From assembly GCA_036013505.1 (NCBI GenBank), contig CP107851.1:1426001-1490000 (forward strand): DNA of 64,000 nucleotides, given 5' to 3'. Position 1 is the stretch's first letter. Every line of letters starts with the position of its first letter. Shown piece by piece: positions 59,165 to 64,000 of this stretch. The position numbers and the translations under genes are program-made. The DNA is from Streptomyces sp. NBC_00510. GTDB lineage: Bacteria > Actinomycetota > Actinomycetes > Streptomycetales > Streptomycetaceae. The notes beneath the pieces are model-generated. The model searched no databases. It was given only the letters and a program-made list of their open reading frames with translations, and was not told the DNA's origin.

Positions 59165-59436
59165 CTCGGCCGACACGCGGGCGCGGGGAGCAGACCGTCG
59201 ACGGCGCGCCCTCCGTGTTCAACGCGGGACCATCCCCGCGGGCGCAGGGAGCAGCCCTGTGGCCGTTGAAGGGCAGGTCAGGGTGCGGGACCATCCCCGC
59301 GGGCGCAGGGAGCAGAGCCTCGCGGCGTAGGCGAGGGCCTGGCCGTGGGGATCATCCCCGCGGGCGCAGGGAACAGTATCTCCACCCACCTGACCACAGT
59401 TGTTCGCGGGACCATCTCCGGGGTGCGGGGAGCCCC
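59165..59436 (-). CRISPR. Orphan, decaying type I-E-like CRISPR array
   Basis: Two identical 29-base repeats at 59226-59254 and 59287-59315, a copy with two changes at 59348-59376, and degenerate end copies at 59165-59193 and 59408-59436. Spacers are 59194-59225, 59255-59286 and 59316-59347 (32 bases each) and 59377-59407 (31). Read on the minus strand the repeat matches the usual actinobacterial type I-E class (CTCCCTGCGCCCGCGGGGAT core). No cas gene is in the window and both end repeats are eroded, so the array is probably inactive. Confidence 0.88.
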
Positions 59437-60102
59437 GCGGTCGGCGCGGCTTGAGAACGAAGACCCCCGGCCTTGGCAGTGCTGATAGCGCCCGCCCCTC
59501 CCGGTACGTGGCCGGGAGGAGGCGAGAGCGAACGTCTCCAGCGGCCATCCAACACCGCGTGCCGCGTTCCGGCTGATTTGGGCGACACCTGCGGAGTGTC
59601 CAGTCATCTGGCCCCGACCTGATCCCGGCAGACCTGGCGTCCGCGCGCGAACGCCCAGGGGTACCGCACCGCCAGGACGCTAGGGTGGCCAGCGGGGCGG
59701 ACAGAGGGTCAGGAGTTGGACATCGACCCCTTCCTGCGGGTGGTATGGGATGCCTCCCGCTCCTGTTGCTCGCCAGCCTTGACAAGCAACTTGCACTTCC
59801 ACAGTGGACGCCACTCGTCGCGCGTCAGGTGATCGGCTAGTTGCGACACCGTCACCCGCGACTTCGGCCCGGACTGCCACGGCCTCACCTCCAACGCGCT
59901 CGGTGGCAGTGGCGCGGCCGGGGCCACCCTCCTCCCAGGTGCTCCCGGACGACCGACACCAGCCGGTGGATCGAGGTAAGACGCCAGGGCCGCTCTTGAC
60001 GATGAGCTGTCAACCTCTATGCCGCGTCAGCTGAGCCGACTATTCTCCCCGCACCGACCGCCCTGGATCCTTCGAGGGCGAGGCGGGCTCCATGTCGACA
60101 CC
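59437..60102. other. Gap after the CRISPR remnant, no supported gene
   Basis: This 666-base stretch has only short, mutually overlapping frames on both strands. No AT-rich leader typical of an active array is visible next to the last repeat. It may hold remnants of lost cas or mobile genes, but none is readable. Confidence 0.45.
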
Positions 60103-60270
60103 ATGAACGGGGCATCCGTGAGATACAAGAAGTTCGCCGCTGTAGCCGGTGCTGTCGCCGCACTGATCGTCGGATCAGGGGCCTCGCCCGCTACCGCTCA
60201 GAGCAACGGCGAGTGTACCTGGGGTGCTTACGTCGGGGACAGCACCGTCGCGACGAGGGCAGGACCTGGC
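60103..60270 (+). pseudogene. Signal-peptide fragment of a secreted protein
   Basis: From the ATG at 60103 (or GTG at 60118) the frame reads VRYKKFAAVAGAVAALIVGS then GASPATAQSNGECTWGAYVG, a clean Sec signal with an ATA-Q cleavage region. After about residue 55 the sequence turns into Arg/Pro-rich nonsense, although the frame stays open to 60558, where it overlaps the aldehyde dehydrogenase start. It looks like the 5' end of a small secreted protein cut off by a deletion or rearrangement. Confidence 0.55.
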
Positions 60271-60554
60271 GGCCCGCCGACGCCGTCCCGGCGACGACAG
60301 GCGGTACACATCCCCCTCGCCTCCTTGAGACCCACCGTCTCCAACATGTTGTCTCTCCCCTCCGCCCCCGATGCGTGTGTCTTTCGCCCCCCGTCCGGCG
60401 GATTCCACCAGCTCGTCCGGCCGCCGCCAAACCTACGCTGCGTGTCCGGCGCCATCTCGTCTCCGGCCCTGGACTCCCACGTTGTGGGGCGTGACGCACA
60501 TCATGGGCATGGCCGGGCATGGATGCCGTGTGGCAGTCGCTGTTGTCTGGCGGT

Positions 60555-61988
60555 ATGAACGAAACCCCCGATGTTCCCTTTCCGGCCCCGTCCCACTGGA
60601 TCGGCGGCCGCGCGGTCCCAGGTTCCGGTCCGCTGATCGACGTCATCAACCCGGCCGACGACTCCGTGGTCGCCACCGTTGCCCAGGGCACTTCCGAGGA
60701 CGTCGACAAGGCCGTGGACGCGGCGCTCGCCGCCTTCCCCGCCTGGTCGGCGACCGCCCCCGAGGACCGCATCGCCGTGATCCGGCGCGTGGCCGAAGGG
60801 ATGCAGAAGCACTCCGAGGAGATCGCCGCAACGATCACCCTGGAAATGGGCGCACCGATCACGTTCTCGCGTCAGGCACAGGCCGGCTTCCCGGTGGCGT
60901 CGACCCTTGCCGCGATCGTGACGGCCGAGCGGTTCGAGTGGACCGAGACGGTGGAGAACTCGCTGATCATCCGCGAGCCCATCGGCGTCGTGGGCGCCAT
61001 CACCCCCTGGAACTTCCCCCTCCAGCAGCTCGTGACCAAGGTCGTCCCGGCTCTGCTGGCCGGCAACACCGTGGTCCTCAAGCCGTCGGAGCTCTCGCCG
61101 CTGAGCGCCCGGATTTTCGCGGAGATCGCCACCGAGGCCGGTCTGCCGGCCGGTGTGCTGAACGTCGTGCAGGGCACCGGTCCGGTGGTCGGCGAGGCCA
61201 TCTCGCGGCACCCGAAGATCGACATGGTGTCCTTCACCGGGTCCACGGCCGCCGGCAGGCGTGTCTCGGCCGCCGCCTCCGAGACCGTCAAGCGCGTCGC
61301 ACTGGAGCTCGGTGGCAAGGCCGCCCACATCATCCTTACCGACGCCGACCTCGACTTCGCCGTCAACCGCGGACTGGCCTACGCCTGGGGCAACGGCGGT
61401 CAGGCCTGCGGCGCCTACACGCGGATGCTCGTACCCGGCCACCTGCAGGAGACCGTCGTCGAGAAGCTGCGCGCCGCCGCCGCCGCTTACACCGTCGGCG
61501 ACCCCGCCAACGAGGGCACCCGTATCGGCCCGCTCGCCTCGGAGACCCAGCGCCAGCGCGTGGACGGCTACATCCGTCGCGGCATCGCCGACGGCGCCAC
61601 GCTCGTCGTCGGCGGCGCCGGCCGCCCCGAGGGCCTCGAGACCGGCGCGTACGTCAAGCCCACGATCTTCGCCGATGTCGACCCCGACTCCGCCATCGCC
61701 CAGGAGGAGATCTTCGGCCCCGTCCTCGTGGTGATCCCCTACACCGACGACGACCACGCGGTCGAGATCGCCAACGACACGGTCTACGGACTCAACGGCG
61801 CCGTCACCGGCGACGAGGAGCACGCCGTGGCAGTCGCCCGGCGTCTTCGGGTCGGGCAGGTCGACGTGAACGGCGGGCCCCACAATTTCCAGGCGCCGTT
61901 CGGCGGTTACAAGCAGTCCGGCAACGGCCGGGAAATGGGCCGGGCCGGCCTTGAGGAGTTCCTCGAGACCAAGGCGATCACCCGCTGA
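60555..61988 (+). CDS. Aldehyde dehydrogenase (NAD(P)-dependent)
   Basis: A 477-residue ALDH. The catalytic Cys is in WGNGGQACGAYTRMLV, and the general-base Glu in RVALELGGKAAHIIL. VGAITPWNFPLQQLVTKVVPAL and FTGSTAAGRRV form the cofactor site. The C-terminal YKQSGNGREMGRAGLEEFLE is typical. It oxidises an aldehyde to an acid; substrate unknown. The Cys motif usually reads GQxC followed by a small residue and is intact. The ATG at 60555 (MNETPDVPFPAP) is chosen over an earlier codon. GC and codon use return to the chromosomal norm here. Confidence 0.93.
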   Translation: MNETPDVPFPAPSHWIGGRAVPGSGPLIDVINPADDSVVATVAQGTSEDVDKAVDAALAAFPAWSATAPEDRIAVIRRVAEGMQKHSEEIAATITLEMGAPITFSRQAQAGFPVASTLAAIVTAERFEWTETVENSLIIREPIGVVGAITPWNFPLQQLVTKVVPALLAGNTVVLKPSELSPLSARIFAEIATEAGLPAGVLNVVQGTGPVVGEAISRHPKIDMVSFTGSTAAGRRVSAAASETVKRVALELGGKAAHIILTDADLDFAVNRGLAYAWGNGGQACGAYTRMLVPGHLQETVVEKLRAAAAAYTVGDPANEGTRIGPLASETQRQRVDGYIRRGIADGATLVVGGAGRPEGLETGAYVKPTIFADVDPDSAIAQEEIFGPVLVVIPYTDDDHAVEIANDTVYGLNGAVTGDEEHAVAVARRLRVGQVDVNGGPHNFQAPFGGYKQSGNGREMGRAGLEEFLETKAITR

Positions 61989-62149
61989 CCGACGCCGCCG
62001 ATTGCCGCGGACGCTCACCGGAACGTCCGCGGCCCCGCGGCCGCCACCGGGGGGGGCCGGTGGTGCGGAGTTACCCTGCGGTGTGGGTGCCCCGCGACCC
62101 GAGCGGCCCGGAACCCCCGGAACGCACAGACGAAAGGACGGGAGGGCAC

Positions 62150-62971
62150 ATGACGGACCGAGCCGGGCTGGCGGCGTTTCTCCGGGCACGCCGTGAGGCA
62201 CTGCAACCCGAGGACATAGGGCTGCCGCGCGGGCGGCGCAGGCGCACCGGCGGGCTGCGCCGCGAGGAGGTGGCGGCCCTGTGCGACATGTCGGTCGACT
62301 ACTACAGCCGGCTTGAGCAGCCGCGCGGCCCCCACCCCTCGGAGCAGATGCTCGCCGCGATCGCCCGCGGGCTGCACCTGTCGCTCGAGGAGCGCGACCA
62401 CCTGTTCCGGCTCGCCGGTCACGCCCTGCCGCGAAGGGTGCGCCGCGGCGACCACCTCAACCCGGGCATGATGCGCATCCTGGACCGCTTGGAGGACACT
62501 CCGGCCCAGGTGATGAACCACCTGGGCGAGACGTTGAAGCAGACCCGCCTGGCCGTCGCGCTGCTCGGCGACGAGACGGCCTACACCGGGTGGTCCCGCA
62601 GCGCGCACTACCGCTGGTTCACCGATCCGTCCTCCCGCCTGGTGCCCGAGAGTGACGTCCCCGAGCAGAGCCGGCTGATGGCGGCGGACCTGTACGGCGC
62701 GTACACGCGCGACGGCGGCGACTCTCCGGCCGGCGAACTCGTCGACGCGCTCCACCAGGCCAGCCCGGAGTTCGCCGCGCTGTGGCGAGGGCATCCCGTG
62801 CTGGGCCCCTCCTGCGCAGCGAAACGCTTCCAGCACCCGCAGGTCGGACTACTGGAACTGCACTGCCAGACGCTCGTCGACCCCGACCAGTCGCAAAGGC
62901 TCCTGGTCTATACCGCGGTGCCAGGCACGGAGAGCCACACCAATCTCCAGCTCCTCTCCGTGCTCGGCTAG
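62150..62971 (+). CDS. XRE-family helix-turn-helix regulator (MmyB-like)
   Basis: A 273-residue regulator. The N-terminal helix-turn-helix is LAAFLRARREALQPEDIGLP with RRTGGLRREEVAALCDMSVDYYSRLEQ. The C-terminal MmyB-like PAS-related ligand domain includes YRWFTDPSSRLVPESD and LYGAYTRDGGD near its middle. Streptomyces carries many copies, often beside oxidoreductases they control. It lies 161 bases after the aldehyde dehydrogenase, same direction. GGGAGGG precedes the ATG at 62150. Confidence 0.9.
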   Translation: MTDRAGLAAFLRARREALQPEDIGLPRGRRRRTGGLRREEVAALCDMSVDYYSRLEQPRGPHPSEQMLAAIARGLHLSLEERDHLFRLAGHALPRRVRRGDHLNPGMMRILDRLEDTPAQVMNHLGETLKQTRLAVALLGDETAYTGWSRSAHYRWFTDPSSRLVPESDVPEQSRLMAADLYGAYTRDGGDSPAGELVDALHQASPEFAALWRGHPVLGPSCAAKRFQHPQVGLLELHCQTLVDPDQSQRLLVYTAVPGTESHTNLQLLSVLG

Positions 62972-63056
62972 CGCCCGCCCGGCCAGGCGATCCGGGGGCG
63001 TCAACCCTCCCGGCGCCCGTCACGACTCCGCCGACGAGGAAGAAGGCCAGCCCGGG

Positions 63057-63541
63057 CTACCACACGGCGGCCGTGACGGCGATCAGGCCCGGCCTGACCC
63101 TGCGGCCGCTCGCCAGTTCACCGCTCGTCGTGCTCCTGCCCGCCAGCCACCCCCTCGCCTCGCAGGCGGAGGCGGACCTGCGGGATCTCGCCGGTGCCCT
63201 CTTCATCGACTCGCCCGTCGGATACGGCAATCGCACCGTCGTCGACGAGCGCCGGGCAGCTGGGCGACGTGATGAAGGAGTCGGCGCAGATCGCGCTCTC
63301 CTTCCTGCGCTCGCACCGCGCCGAACGGATGTCAACGCTCCCGCCTATATTCCAGGGCCTCGGCGTGGCCGTGGTCCCCGATTTCGCCGCGCTGACCGAC
63401 TACCCCATGCTGCGGGTACTGAGGATCGCCGGCCCTCCACTGCCCTGGGAACTGAGCCTGGCCACCGCGTCGCACGGCAGACCCAGCCCCGCCCTGCGGG
63501 CCCTGCTGCCGTTGCTCGACCGGTACATCAGCGGTCCTTGA
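63057..63541 (+). pseudogene. LysR-type regulator remnant (effector domain, frameshifted)
   Basis: The first half reads GLTLRPLASSPLVVLLPASH then LFIDSPVGYGNRTVVDERRA, a LysR substrate-binding domain. Near 63240-63260 the frame shifts and the rest continues in another frame with FQGLGVAVVPDFAALTDYPM and ALRALLPLLDRYISGP. The N-terminal DNA-binding half is missing altogether; only 85 bases separate it from the previous gene. It is a broken leftover. Confidence 0.75.
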
Positions 63542-63723
63542 GGGCGCTGACCGATCACTGCCGCGGCAAACGCCGGCAGCGCCGTCTCGCGCAAGACCTG
63601 CACGGGCTCGGCTGACGCGGCGCTCACCGCGTAAGGATCGCGCCCCTGACGATGCCGCTCCCGCGTCGAGCCTGCCGCGGGCATTGCGCGTCGAGGGCCG
63701 CTGCCCCGGGCACTGCGCGATCT

Positions 63724-63766
63724 CTTGACGACCTCACAAGGGCGCCACTACTTTCCGATTATCGAT
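63724..63766 (+). promoter_or_regulatory. Possible promoter of the secreted beta-helix gene
   Basis: TTGACG (63724-63729) and TACTTT (63749-63754) are separated by 19 bases. An 8-bp palindrome TATCGATA (63759-63766) lies just downstream and could bind a LacI-type regulator. Both are weak matches. Confidence 0.35.
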
Positions 63767-63776
63767 AGGCGATTGG

Positions 63777-64000
63777 ATGGGAATGATCTTCAAGCGCAGC
63801 GCGCTCGCCTTGATGACGGCGACGGCAGCCATAGCACTCACCGTCACACTCCCGGCGCCCGCCCAGGCGGCCGGATCCACCCACTACGTGAGTCCCGCCG
63901 GTTGGGACACCAATCCGGGCACCTCGGGCTCTCCCTTCCGGACCGTGCAGAAGTGCGCGGCGACCGCGGTCGCCGGCGACACCTGCGTGATCGCGTCGGG
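63777..64000 (+). CDS. Secreted parallel beta-helix protein, N-terminal part (runs off the window)
   Basis: The visible 74 codons give a signal peptide (RSALALMTATAAIALTVTLP then APAQA) followed by HYVSPAGWDTNPGTSGSPFR and TVQKCAATAVAGDTCVIASG. This is the usual first coil of right-handed beta-helix (DUF1565/pectate-lyase-like) proteins, which are secreted polysaccharide lyases or hydrolases. The start is the ATG at 63777; a second in-frame ATG at 63783 is equally possible. The gene continues past base 64000, so its catalytic part is unseen. Confidence 0.8.
   Translation, partial: MGMIFKRSALALMTATAAIALTVTLPAPAQAAGSTHYVSPAGWDTNPGTSGSPFRTVQKCAATAVAGDTCVIAS

Noticed and set aside
59219..59785. 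Minus-strand open frames running through the CRISPR repeats
   Set aside because: Their repeated peptide segments come from the CRISPR repeats and spacers, not from a protein.

Overview
The window looks like chromosomal DNA from a Streptomyces or close relative. It is very GC-rich with third-position G/C bias, uses many GTG starts, and carries a sortase-E LAETG protein, a DmdR/IdeR-type iron box, a chitinase promoter with two DasR-type sites, an ECF sigma factor and several TetR, MarR and GntR regulators. No rRNA or tRNA gene was seen. Nothing was searched; all family calls come from reading motifs.

Layout. 0-4.4 kb: edge of a MarR gene, then an iron-siderophore ABC importer (binding lipoprotein, two permeases, ATPase) behind an iron box. 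4.5-12.5 kb: small enzymes, a HEAT-repeat protein, a wall-anchored protein, an alpha/beta hydrolase with a flavin-type protein, an ECF sigma/anti-sigma pair, msrB-msrA and a CGNR zinc-finger regulator. 12.5-16.9 kb: two ABC-F ATPases and a GAP-family membrane protein. 16.9-22.9 kb: benzoylformate decarboxylase with an atypical SDR, a multidomain SpoIIE phosphatase and three small proteins. 23-37.2 kb: a reductase/molybdoenzyme pair, TetR with divergent MFS and AKR genes, a flavin oxidase, a serine hydrolase, a clan GH-A glycosidase with a divergent TetR, small proteins, an enoyl-CoA isomerase-like protein and a second molybdoenzyme.

37.5-48.9 kb holds one of the two most interesting regions. 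A Cys-containing leader peptide precedes metY-metX, and metX appears to start with CTG. Next is one 545-residue protein joining a gamma-butyrobetaine-hydroxylase-like Fe/2OG oxygenase (TmpA-like) to an HD-type diiron oxygenase (TmpB/PhnZ-like), the two activities that turn 2-trimethylaminoethylphosphonate into glycine betaine and phosphate. An 18-bp palindrome in its promoter recurs (15/18 identical) before a convergent operon encoding an exo/endonuclease-phosphatase-fold protein, a phosphocholine-type phospholipase C and a GntR/UTRA regulator. I infer one regulon for phosphocholine or phosphonocholine scavenging. A DasR-type GH19 chitinase follows.

49-60 kb is an accessory island of visibly lower GC. 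It starts at a truncated BBE-type flavin oxidoreductase and ends near an intact paralogue and a decaying orphan type I-E-like CRISPR array. Inside are a membrane P-loop/TPR protein, a pentapeptide-repeat membrane protein and a two-gene STAND module. That module is a small helical protein whose C-terminal ~21-residue motif recurs at the N terminus of the next-door NB-ARC/TPR protein, the arrangement expected for amyloid-type signalling between a bacterial NLR and its effector. 60-64 kb returns to ordinary genes (aldehyde dehydrogenase, XRE regulator), gene remnants and the start of a secreted beta-helix protein.
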